Positions 33,877 to 40,897 of a DNA stretch of 64,000 nt are shown one piece after another. The translations under genes were made by a program, and so were the position numbers. Every line of letters starts with the position of its first letter. Positions within the stretch are counted from its first letter, which is position 1. The stretch is from Leptospirales bacterium. Its GTDB lineage: Bacteria > Spirochaetota > Leptospiria > Leptospirales > Leptonemataceae. The notes under the pieces are model-generated. The model ran no database searches. It was not told where the DNA came from and saw only the letters and a program-made list of their open reading frames with translations. The stretch is from positions 22,212 through 86,211 of the forward strand of contig JAIBBM010000011.1 of NCBI GenBank assembly GCA_019694685.1. The letters run 5' to 3'.

Positions 33877-34463
33877 AAACAATTTGCGTATTTTGCGGTT
33901 CAAGTTCTGCCGTGTCGCCTCAGTTCTACTCCGCTGCAGATGCAATGGCACGCGAAATTCTGAAAAGAGATTTAACGCTGGTATACGGAGGCGCAACCGT
34001 CGGACTCATGGGACAGATCGCACGCGAAGTGATGGCCGGCGGTGGACGAGTCATTGGAGTGATCCCTGGATTTCTTGCATCCAGAGAAATAGCGCATAAC
34101 GGTATCACGGAGCTCATTCACGTAAACACAATGCACGAAAGAAAAGCACGTATGGAATCGCTGTCCGATTGCTTTGCTGCACTCCCGGGAGGTCTTGGCA
34201 CGATTGAGGAAATCTTTGAAATGCTAACCTGGGTGCAGCTCGGAGTACACAACAAGCCATGCGGTTTTTTGAACACGGACGGCTACTACGATCCTATCCT
34301 TGCGTTTCTTGAAAAAGCCTCCAATGAGAAGTTCTTGTCCGCCAGTTTCAGGGAGCACATTCACTTTGAATCAAGCCCCGAGGCTCTCATGGCCAGACTC
34401 ACTGGCCATACGAATCGCAAAGAAGGCAGCCGTCAGAATCAGATCACGCCTGAGAGAATGTAA
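33873..34463 (+). CDS. LOG-family nucleoside 5'-monophosphate phosphoribohydrolase
   Basis: The protein has 196 residues. LOG/TIGR00730 motifs: ICVFCGSSSAVSPQFYSAA, LVYGGATVGLMGQIA, VNTMHERKARM (substrate Arg) and the phosphoribose loop LPGGLGTIEEIFEMLTW. The family releases the base from nucleoside monophosphates, including cytokinin riboside phosphate. In bacteria the physiological substrate is often a purine nucleotide. It starts at TTG overlapping the lysozyme stop, the last gene of the overlapping series from 30464. The C-terminus is basic. Confidence 0.92.
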   Translation: MKTICVFCGSSSAVSPQFYSAADAMAREILKRDLTLVYGGATVGLMGQIAREVMAGGGRVIGVIPGFLASREIAHNGITELIHVNTMHERKARMESLSDCFAALPGGLGTIEEIFEMLTWVQLGVHNKPCGFLNTDGYYDPILAFLEKASNEKFLSASFREHIHFESSPEALMARLTGHTNRKEGSRQNQITPERM

Positions 34464-34514
34464 CGGATTTTCGCAGACCACTTGACGAGTGCGGACCGTG
34501 CCCGATCTTCCATC

Positions 34515-34982
34515 ATGCCTTCCAAGAGATCATTCATCCACGTATGCTTGCTCCTGTTCCTGGTCGCCTGGGGTTGCAGACAAAAAGATCTTCCTGTTCT
34601 CAAAGTGGACGCAGTCCATTCTCAGACGCACAGACCGGATAAAACGGAAGCTCCTCCTTACGAGATCGGCAGCGCGGCCGGAGTCATACTCGATTCTGCC
34701 GAATTTCAATTTCCGGCATTCGGCAAGGCTGACGCAAGGCCAAACGTAGTGCAAATCGTGGGCGGAGAACATGCCATGTATGCGGCGCGATTCGACCCCT
34801 CTTCCAAAAATGAACTGTCCGCAGACACTCTACGCCCGATGAAAAGCTCCCCGGAGTTCAGCGGATTCAAAGCCGGAGATGAATTCATCATCGCCATAGG
34901 CGATCAGCTTCCTCCTCCATCTGCAGGAAAACCAGCACCCTTTCGAGTGATGTGGATTGCGATGATGAAGGTGAAGAAATGA
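34515..34982 (+). CDS. lipoprotein, unrecognised
   Basis: About 155 residues from ATG 34515. The signal peptide FIHVCLLLFLVAWGC ends in the lipobox VAWGC. The mature part is beta-rich with ESAAGVILDSAEFQF-like and NVVQIVGGEHAMYAARFD segments. No family is recognised. A longer frame to TTG 34482 lacks signal character. The stop overlaps the next ATG (ATGA), so it is co-translated with the HXXEE membrane protein. Confidence 0.65.
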   Translation: MPSKRSFIHVCLLLFLVAWGCRQKDLPVLKVDAVHSQTHRPDKTEAPPYEIGSAAGVILDSAEFQFPAFGKADARPNVVQIVGGEHAMYAARFDPSSKNELSADTLRPMKSSPEFSGFKAGDEFIIAIGDQLPPPSAGKPAPFRVMWIAMMKVKK

Positions 34983-35491
34983 ACTTCGCAGAAAAAGAAA
35001 GAGAGAGTTTCTACTCCAGATTGATCTGGCTTTTCCCTGCGATCTTCTTTTTTCATGTAATAGAAGAGTCTCTGGGATTCGCGCGATGGGTCCAGGAAAT
35101 CCTGGAAGGGCAGATAGACATCAGCGCGTTTTATATCAACAACGCAGGCTTTATGGTGGTTCTACTTGGATTGACTGCACTTGCTTCGCGCAAAAAGACA
35201 ATGTGGGCCACGGTTCCGCTGTTCTTCTGGGTAAGCGGACAGCAATTCTGGAACTTCATCTTTCATATGTACACCCAGTTTCACTTTCGCCACTACTCTC
35301 CTGGATATTTTACGGCTCTGTTTCTGTACTTCCCTGTATTTCTGTATCTAAGCTACATCGCACTGCGCGAAAGGTTCCTCAGCGGAGGATTCTTATTCGC
35401 GGCTCTCGTGGCCGGTGCTTTTGGAATGTGGTTTACGATCTGGGCCGGGCTCTATCACTTTGGATCTTTTCCCTGGGCCAGGTGGGTATAA
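34979..35491 (+). CDS. HXXEE-domain membrane protein
   Basis: About 170 residues with five hydrophobic helices. The first helix carries the defining HxxEE motif (FFFHVIEESLGFARW). A second His-rich segment, NFIFHMYTQFHFRHYSPGYFTALFLY, follows, as is usual for this family. The conserved His/Glu suggest a metal or proton site within the membrane, but no activity is known. The start overlaps the upstream lipoprotein gene (ATGA), and the stop overlaps the next start (TAATG). Confidence 0.85.
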   Translation: MNFAEKERESFYSRLIWLFPAIFFFHVIEESLGFARWVQEILEGQIDISAFYINNAGFMVVLLGLTALASRKKTMWATVPLFFWVSGQQFWNFIFHMYTQFHFRHYSPGYFTALFLYFPVFLYLSYIALRERFLSGGFLFAALVAGAFGMWFTIWAGLYHFGSFPWARWV

Positions 35492-35907
35492 TGAAAGCGA
35501 AGACTCTTTTAAAAATCACCGCAGGACTGATTGGTTTTTTCTGTCTCGCGCATACTGCCGGAGCTTTTCTTGGAAAATCTCACGGTGCGGAGGAAGACGC
35601 TCTCCTCTCCGCGATGAGGTCGTATCATTTTGACGCCATGGGATTTTCCAGAACTCACTGGGATTTCTATTTTGGATTTAGCCTGTTTCTGAGCGTAAAC
35701 CTGGCCGCACTGACTAGAATCATCTGGGTCATATCTTCTTCATCGGACGCAAACCTGGTCAGAACCTTTAGCTGGGTTTTGACGTTCACAACGGTCGGAT
35801 TCGCAATTCTATCCTGGGTATATTTCTTTCCGGCTCCGGCGATTGTAAATTCACTGGCCACAATCACGTCGCTTGGCGCGGCTATCAAGAGCGGAAACTC
35901 CACCTAA
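35491..35907 (+). CDS. small membrane protein, LIC_13387-like
   Basis: The protein has 138 residues from ATG 35491. Three to four hydrophobic helices are visible (TLLKITAGLIGFFCLAHTAG; WDFYFGFSLFLSVNLAAL; VLTFTTVGFAILSWVYFF). A conserved-looking SYHFDAMGFSRTHWDFY loop recalls a small membrane-protein family named after a Leptospira locus. That resemblance is from memory and unverified. Longer frames upstream overlap the HXXEE gene and are shadows of it. The TAA stop is inside CCTAACAACG. Confidence 0.75.
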   Translation: MKAKTLLKITAGLIGFFCLAHTAGAFLGKSHGAEEDALLSAMRSYHFDAMGFSRTHWDFYFGFSLFLSVNLAALTRIIWVISSSSDANLVRTFSWVLTFTTVGFAILSWVYFFPAPAIVNSLATITSLGAAIKSGNST

Positions 35908-35920
35908 CAACGATTATGCG
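35903..35920. repeat. boundary motif CCTAACAACGATTATGCG
   Basis: It shares CCTAACAACG and a following TATGC with the junction at 12273-12289. It includes the upstream stop and the downstream ATG. It resembles fused R'' and R' attC cores. Confidence 0.35.
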
Positions 35921-36275
35921 ATTCAATAAATCTCTCATTGCTGCATTTCTAGGATTCCAGCCAGGCGGCTGGATGATCTTTGACGGCTTTCACGTACTGA
36001 CCACAGGCAAATACTATGGCCCACCAGAACCAGGCCCCTGGGCAAGCCTTGTCTCTGCCCTGGGTTTCCATCCCTTTAGCCTGGGTCCTGCGTTTTTGAT
36101 CCTCGGATTCGCATGGGTGGTGGCTGCGACTCTGCTCCTTTTGAAACCGGCGGTGGGCAGAATCCTTTCTCTCTGTCTGGCCGTGGTGACTCTTTTTTAT
36201 CTGCCAGTCGGGACTCTCTACGCGGTCTGTGTGATTGCGCTTCTCTTTCGCCCGGAAACACCCGCGCAGGACTAA
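35916..36275 (+). CDS. small membrane protein, unrecognised
   Basis: The protein has 119 residues with three hydrophobic helices (SLGPAFLILGFAWVVAATLLLL; ILSLCLAVVTLFYLPVGTLYAVCVIALL). A Trp/Gly-rich N-terminal part FLGFQPGGWMIFDGFHVLTTGKYYGPPEPGPW is probably periplasmic or re-entrant. The start ATG is within the boundary motif at 35903. It is the third of three adjacent small membrane-protein genes. A GC-rich hairpin CCCCGG/CCGGGG (36279-36305) follows and may terminate transcription before the tRNA gene. Confidence 0.65.
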   Translation: MRFNKSLIAAFLGFQPGGWMIFDGFHVLTTGKYYGPPEPGPWASLVSALGFHPFSLGPAFLILGFAWVVAATLLLLKPAVGRILSLCLAVVTLFYLPVGTLYAVCVIALLFRPETPAQD

Positions 36276-36360
36276 CTCCCCGGAATCTGGCGCGGAAGCC
36301 GGGGTCCCAGGCATTTGTAATTGACCCGGAGGCGCCTGCGATCGAACATGGCCGCAACAA

Positions 36361-36433
36361 TCCCCTGTAGCTCAGTCGGTAGAGCGCGTGACTGTTAATC
36401 ACTAGGTCCCTGGTTCGAGCCCAGGCGGGGGAG
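36361..36433 (+). tRNA. tRNA-Asn(GUU)
   Basis: A full cloverleaf can be drawn. Acceptor stem TCCCCTG/CGGGGGA has 7 pairs including one T-G. D-stem GCTC/GAGC, anticodon loop CTGTTAA with GTT at 36394-36396, and T-arm CCTGGTTCGAGCCCAGG complete it. The discriminator is G, and CCA is not encoded. The outermost anticodon-stem pair 27-43 is C-T, where E. coli tRNA-Asn has a G-U. The sequence otherwise follows bacterial tRNA-Asn closely. The downstream cyclase gene on the other strand ends only 7 bases away. Confidence 0.96.
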
Positions 36434-36439
36434 CGTTCT

Positions 36440-37807
36440 TCAACCAGCCGCAGCTTTTCCGGCTGCCTTCCCCCCTTCCTCCACCTTTCTCTGATAAAGA
36501 TCCCGAAACGCCTGGTTGGGCACTCTAGGTTCATTCTCGCGCGAAAGCCCTGGAAGAATCCCGTTTACGAAATACATGTCGATCGTTCCTTTGTTTTTCG
36601 CCGGAATCGGCCCGCGATATTCGCACTGAAAAAAATCTTTTACGAGCTCATAGGTCGCTTTCGAAATATTGATCTTACCCGAAACTCCGGAGGATTCGCA
36701 GCGACTCGCAGTGTTTACAGTGTCGCTCCATACATCGTACGCAAATTTTCGTTCTCCAATCACACCTGCCACCAGATCTCCCGAATGAATTCCAAGCCGC
36801 AGTTCCCAGTAAGGAAGACCTTGCTGGCTTTTGATTTCCTTCATCTGATTCATGAATGCCTGGATTTCGAGAGCAGCCATAACCGAGTCGATCGCATGCG
36901 TCGGCGAAGGAACGGGAACTCCGCCGGCGAACATGTAGCTATCGCCTATCGTTTTCAATTTTTCCAGTCCATTGCGTCCGATCACTCTATCGAAATAGGA
37001 AAAACATTTATCGAGCTCCGCCACCAGATCGGTTGGTGTCATCGATTCTGCGATTTGAGTGAAGCCCGCGAAATCGGTGAAGCAGATGGTGGTCGCTTCA
37101 AAATATCTGGGATCGCTTGCTCCTTTCACTTTCAATTCTGCGGCAATTTCCTCCGGCAAAATATTGAGCAAGAGTCTTTCGGAAGCAGCATGTTCTTTTG
37201 CCAGAGCGGTCTCTGCCGTGGTGACTGCTTTGACAAACGAATTGATGAGCAGCGCGTAGAAAATTACAACCATGATCATGGGAGGCATGAGATAGTCCGC
37301 CGGGAGCACGGATTTAGGCGGGCCAAAGAGAGCCGCGCCGCTCATGATCCGAAAGTAGACCTGATCCGCCAGGAACCCGAGACCCGCGATCACAACAAAA
37401 GCCCAGCGCGTCCAAAAATGCCGGGATGGGATCAGCAAAAACGGCAGCAGCATCAAAAGAAAATATCCATAGTGCGCTGGATCATCCGCATAGGCCACGC
37501 AAAGTCCCCCTAGATGGATGAATACGCCTGCAAGAGTGATGATGGAGCTCACATAAAATCGGCGTGCATAGAGAAAAATCCGACCAATCACCATGAACAA
37601 GACGATCTGAACATACAAAAGAGAACTCACTGCGTGAGTCTCCGGAGGTTCATTTATAAGAACCTGAGGCCACAACAGAGTAGTGATTGTAAGGAAGATG
37701 ATTTGAATCCAGTTAGTGACGCGAACCGCGCGCGCTTCCTCTGTGCCAAGCCCCCGGAGTAGATCCCCTAACAGCAATAAGTTGCGAATCTTTTGAATCC
37801 AAGACAT
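36440..37807 (-). CDS. membrane-bound class III adenylate cyclase
   Basis: About 455 residues. Six hydrophobic helices span about 35-195, followed by a linker AASERLLLNILPEEIAAELK and a class III cyclase domain from about 235. Metal Asp245 (ICFTDFAGFT) and Asp289 (TIGDSYMFAGG), Lys285 and Asp362 (ATP-selecting pair), and Asn365/Arg369 are present, so ATP cyclisation to cAMP is expected. The type resembles Rv1625c-like six-helix cyclases rather than the DISM-type receptors elsewhere in this window. ATG 37807 is chosen; a longer frame to 37891 lacks coding character. The C-terminus is Ala/Gly/Lys-rich. Confidence 0.92.
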   Translation of the reverse strand: MSWIQKIRNLLLLGDLLRGLGTEEARAVRVTNWIQIIFLTITTLLWPQVLINEPPETHAVSSLLYVQIVLFMVIGRIFLYARRFYVSSIITLAGVFIHLGGLCVAYADDPAHYGYFLLMLLPFLLIPSRHFWTRWAFVVIAGLGFLADQVYFRIMSGAALFGPPKSVLPADYLMPPMIMVVIFYALLINSFVKAVTTAETALAKEHAASERLLLNILPEEIAAELKVKGASDPRYFEATTICFTDFAGFTQIAESMTPTDLVAELDKCFSYFDRVIGRNGLEKLKTIGDSYMFAGGVPVPSPTHAIDSVMAALEIQAFMNQMKEIKSQQGLPYWELRLGIHSGDLVAGVIGERKFAYDVWSDTVNTASRCESSGVSGKINISKATYELVKDFFQCEYRGPIPAKNKGTIDMYFVNGILPGLSRENEPRVPNQAFRDLYQRKVEEGGKAAGKAAAG

Positions 37808-37880
37808 AAGTGCATTCGCCTCTATGAAAAAAGCGAGGCAATCACATTTATGGGCGCCTGCGCGCGCGAGGCTCAATCCT

Positions 37881-37904
37881 GTTTTGCGCAAACAATCGCA
37901 AAAC
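37881..37904. promoter_or_regulatory. perfect inverted repeat upstream of the 36440-37807 cyclase gene
   Basis: GTTTTGCG (37881-37888) and CGCAAAAC (37897-37904) form an 8-base perfect dyad around an 8-base spacer. It lies 74-97 bases before the start of the minus-strand cyclase and 41 bases after the end of the cyclase-globin pseudogene. It could be an operator for the cyclase or part of a terminator for the upstream gene. There is no T tract. Confidence 0.35.
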
Positions 37905-37944
37905 TGCTGTTATACTCATTGAGGTCGCCATGGTTAGCAAGCTG

Positions 37945-39376
37945 TCAGGACTCCGCTTTTGAAACGATCACCTTTTCAAAACTTGCAATGCGCGACATGA
38001 TTGTATCAATGTCCGCCCTCTCCATTCCTCCTTCAGAAAGTGCGTTCTCGAGAAGGAGGCCCACCCTCTGAAAATGAGCTCTCGTGATGGGCAAATGAGC
38101 GTGCGCGTATTCCAGAGCGCAAGTGTCAAATCGAATGGGTGCGCCCATAAGCATGGCGATGAATCGAGTCTGGTGTCCCTTCAGACGCACCATGTTCGTG
38201 TTCGTGAAAAAGTCGCTGAGCAAATCATCCTCTAAGATCTTAGAGTAGAAGAGCTCCACCAGACTTCCTACAGTAGAAATATCTCCATACTTATCAAAGA
38301 TCGATTTTCCTTTGAATTGATTGAATACGCGAGCGCATCTCTGTAAATGAACTTTCGCAGTGCGGTCAAATGGATATTGCGAAAGATACTCTTCGAAGAT
38401 ATTCTTTCCAGAAATGTAATCTCCGGATCGAACTGCATGCACTCCCTTTTCAAGCAACGCCCCGCCTGAGTATCTCGCAGCCATGATGGACTCCTCTTCT
38501 CCGCAGATCACTTCGTGTACGTATAAAGGCTTGCGCTTTCCTTTCACAAGAGTGATGTCCACCAGGCGTGAACGAATCCCTGTGTGATCCTGCATTGCAC
38601 TCAGAGTGTCCCGGCTCACGAGAAACCTTGTGTAATACACCTTTGTAAGTCCCTCAATGCGCGATGCTGAGTTGACCGTGTCTCCGATCACAGTGTTTTC
38701 CATGCGAAGCTCTTCTCCGATTGTGCCGAGCATGATGCGTCCCTGTGTGAATGCCGATTCCGATTTCCACCGGTTCTGATCGCTCACGATTGAAATTTTC
38801 TAGTTCCGCGATCATAGCGAGCCCTGCCCGCACTGCGTCGTCTGCATGTTCGAACAAGGCCAGAATTCCGTCTCCAATGTATTTATCAATGAACCCATTG
38901 TGATCGCGTATGACGGGTCCCATTCGTTTCAGATAATCGTTTATGAATTTGAAATTGTTCTCTGGAGAGTTCCCTTCCGCGATTGCAGTAAAATCGCGAA
39001 TGTCAGAGAACAGAACACTCATCGTGGCTTCTTTGCTTTCTCCGAGTGAAATTTGCTCCACACTCTGGCGATTCAACAAACGCAAGAATTCAGCTGGAAC
39101 AAATCGAGAAAGAGAAAGATTCAGGGCTTCCACTCTGAGGATCGCCCCGTCCACTATGGTTCGCAAAAGATAGAGAAGTGCAGTGCTCAGAGTCAGAGCG
39201 ATCACAGAAGATGCAAGACCCACCTGTGCCGTGATTAGATTCCCGCCGGGACTGGAGTATACGAGAGCAAAGAACAGAAAGTCCGCGAGCATCATGACTG
39301 CTGCAATGGGGATGATCCAGGAAAGGCGTCCGAATGTATCCTGTTCCACATACTCCAATCCGGTCACACATGACAT
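37945..39376 (-). pseudogene. class III cyclase - truncated hemoglobin fusion, disrupted by a one-base frameshift
   Basis: Read on the minus strand, the first part has two membrane helices (IIPAAVMML-type and ALTLSTALLYLLRT). A cyclase domain follows with both metal Asp (VLFSDIRDFT; YIGDGILALF). The frame breaks after EIGIGIHTG at CCC 38741-38743. Removing one G (GGGACGC to GGACGC) restores HTGRIMLGTIG and then VIGDTVNSASRIE. A helical linker follows, then a complete group I truncated hemoglobin of about 120 residues with B10-type Tyr (LFYSKIL), TNTNMVRLKGHQTRF and proximal His in YAHAHLPIT. Start ATG 39376 is tentative. It may be a real pseudogene or a sequencing error. Apart from the shift nothing is missing. 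Confidence 0.8.
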
Positions 39377-39553
39377 GTGCTGGAATGAAAAATCGACTCT
39401 CTGCTTTTCTGTAAATGCATTAACTGTGCAGTCACAATGGTTCGCCTTACAACGCGAAGCTTCACAAACGATGGAAGCGGCCCACAAGTGTTGGAGCTAA
39501 ACGGGAGTCGTTCTGGGTGCCAGATCACATTGGCCGCTGGCGCGCCATTCCTC

Positions 39554-39587
39554 AAAAAAAAGCCGGCGTTTCGGGCCCATTTTTTTT
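39554..39587. other. A8/T8 inverted tract within a 284-base gap
   Basis: The gap 39377-39660 separates the divergent cyclase-globin and lipoprotein genes. The only structure I see is AAAAAAAA (39554-39561) facing TTTTTTTT (39580-39587) around a GC-rich GCCGGCGTTTCGGGCCC. It resembles a bidirectional terminator, but no gene ends here. It may mark a lost gene or part of a promoter region. Confidence 0.3.
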
Positions 39588-39660
39588 GTGTGCGAAGAAT
39601 AGAAGTGCCGCAAACCAGGTGCAAATACTCCACGAATGTTCGCTTCTGAACAGATCACCT

Positions 39661-40809
39661 ATGAAAAAAATTCTAACCTTTACCTTTCTCCTTCTTGCGG
39701 CCGCCTCCTGCACGCCCGCCCATCCACGCGATACTGGCCACTGGGATTCTGTGGCGCGATATCTTGCGGGCATGGAAGTCCAGGAAGACCCGAACCTCGC
39801 TCAGCTATCTCGCAGACCGGAATGGGTCACTCACAAACAATCCATGGACAAAATGTTCTCTGGCCTGGAAGAGAACTATCTTTCGAAGATGAAGCCCTGG
39901 GCAGAGCGAGAGATCGGCAATCCGGGAACGCCAGTTCTATTTTATCCGTTCGGTGGACCGGAGATCATCATATCTCAAACCTTTTTTCCTCATGTGCGTG
40001 AATACATCATGTGCGGCCTGGAAGCGCCGGGCCTTCCACCCGATCCAACGAAAGTAACGGCTGCCCGGTTGAATCCTGTTCTCACCAATCTTCGTGAGTC
40101 GCTCAAATGGCTGACGAGCTATACATACTTTCAGACGATTCACATGGACAGCCAGCTGAGATACACGGACCTTTCGGGAACCCTGCCACTCATGCTTGTG
40201 TTTCTTGCGCGAACAGGAAATCGCGTAACGGACGTCACCGGTGTCATACTTGGAAACAATGGAACACTCTACGAACTGGAAGAAAATTCGCCTGCACCCG
40301 GTCGGATTCCGGAATCCTCCATAAAGACAACGGGCATTCGCGGTGCGCGCATAACGTTCGTAAAGAACGGAACGGAAAGACAGGCCTACTACTTCTCATT
40401 CGATGCCTCAGACCCGGCTATGAAAACGAGATCCTACTTTTTTGATTTTGTGAAAAGCAGGGGTGAAAGGTCAGTCATGCTGAAAGCCGCGTCCTACCTT
40501 CTTCACTGGGGCAATTTTCCAACTCTCAAGGCTTTTATCCTGAATGAATCGCGCCTCATTCTATCCGACGATACAGGAATCCCGTTCAAAGATTGGGATC
40601 GCAAAACCTGGAATCTCACGCTCTACGGAAATTATCAGGCACCCATTCCTCAGTTTGCAGGACAAATCCAGTATGATATGCTTCGTGCGTATTCAAACAA
40701 GAAAGACGTAAAGGAACTACCATTTAACATTGGCTACACGGCCGCCTGGAAGCCTGGCATTTCGAGCCTGGTGCTCGCAAGAAGAATGGATCAGACAGAG
40801 GGGAAGTGA
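39661..40809 (+). CDS. lipoprotein, unrecognised
   Basis: About 382 residues from ATG 39661. The signal peptide KKILTFTFLLLAAASC ends in the lipobox AAASC. The mature part begins with a charged helix and is then alpha-beta with segments such as GTPVLFYPFGGPEIIISQTFFP and LKAASYLLHWGNFPTLKAFIL. The FYPFGGPE..IS pattern suggests a conserved family, but I cannot name it. The upstream part of the frame (39517-39660) is not coding-like. A very GC-rich spacer follows. Confidence 0.7.
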   Translation: MKKILTFTFLLLAAASCTPAHPRDTGHWDSVARYLAGMEVQEDPNLAQLSRRPEWVTHKQSMDKMFSGLEENYLSKMKPWAEREIGNPGTPVLFYPFGGPEIIISQTFFPHVREYIMCGLEAPGLPPDPTKVTAARLNPVLTNLRESLKWLTSYTYFQTIHMDSQLRYTDLSGTLPLMLVFLARTGNRVTDVTGVILGNNGTLYELEENSPAPGRIPESSIKTTGIRGARITFVKNGTERQAYYFSFDASDPAMKTRSYFFDFVKSRGERSVMLKAASYLLHWGNFPTLKAFILNESRLILSDDTGIPFKDWDRKTWNLTLYGNYQAPIPQFAGQIQYDMLRAYSNKKDVKELPFNIGYTAAWKPGISSLVLARRMDQTEGK

Positions 40810-40882
40810 TTGGGCGCCTCCGCTTCGCGGACCGCGCTCTCGGGCCGCAGGGCGCGGCCGTCGATCGCTGGCGCGGTGTGGA
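40810..40882. repeat. GC-rich REP-like intergenic element
   Basis: The 70-odd bases between two plus-strand genes are much richer in G and C than anything nearby. They contain nested dyads: TCCGC-TTC-GCGGA, and CCGCGC paired with GCGCGG 14 bases later. The composition and folding suggest a REP/palindromic intergenic element. No second copy was noticed in this window. Confidence 0.4.
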
Positions 40883-40897
40883 ATAGGGAGGCAGCAG

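Noticed and set aside
1335..35920. A functional integron cassette array with complete attC sites
   Set aside because: No junction shows the paired R and L arms with a long hairpin, spacers are mostly 10-70 bases, and no tyrosine integrase is in the window. Only the core-like motifs are reported.
36361..36433. tRNA-Asn as an integration site of a genomic island
   Set aside because: No integrase and no repeat of the tRNA 3' end was noticed in the window.
36785..37513. Plus-strand open frame of 242 codons
   Set aside because: It lies wholly antisense to the intact adenylate cyclase, has biased His/Arg/Phe-rich composition and shows no domain.
39517..39660. N-terminal extension of the 39661 lipoprotein
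   Set aside because: The upstream codons are not signal-like and include the A8/T8 tract. A perfect lipoprotein signal starts at 39661.
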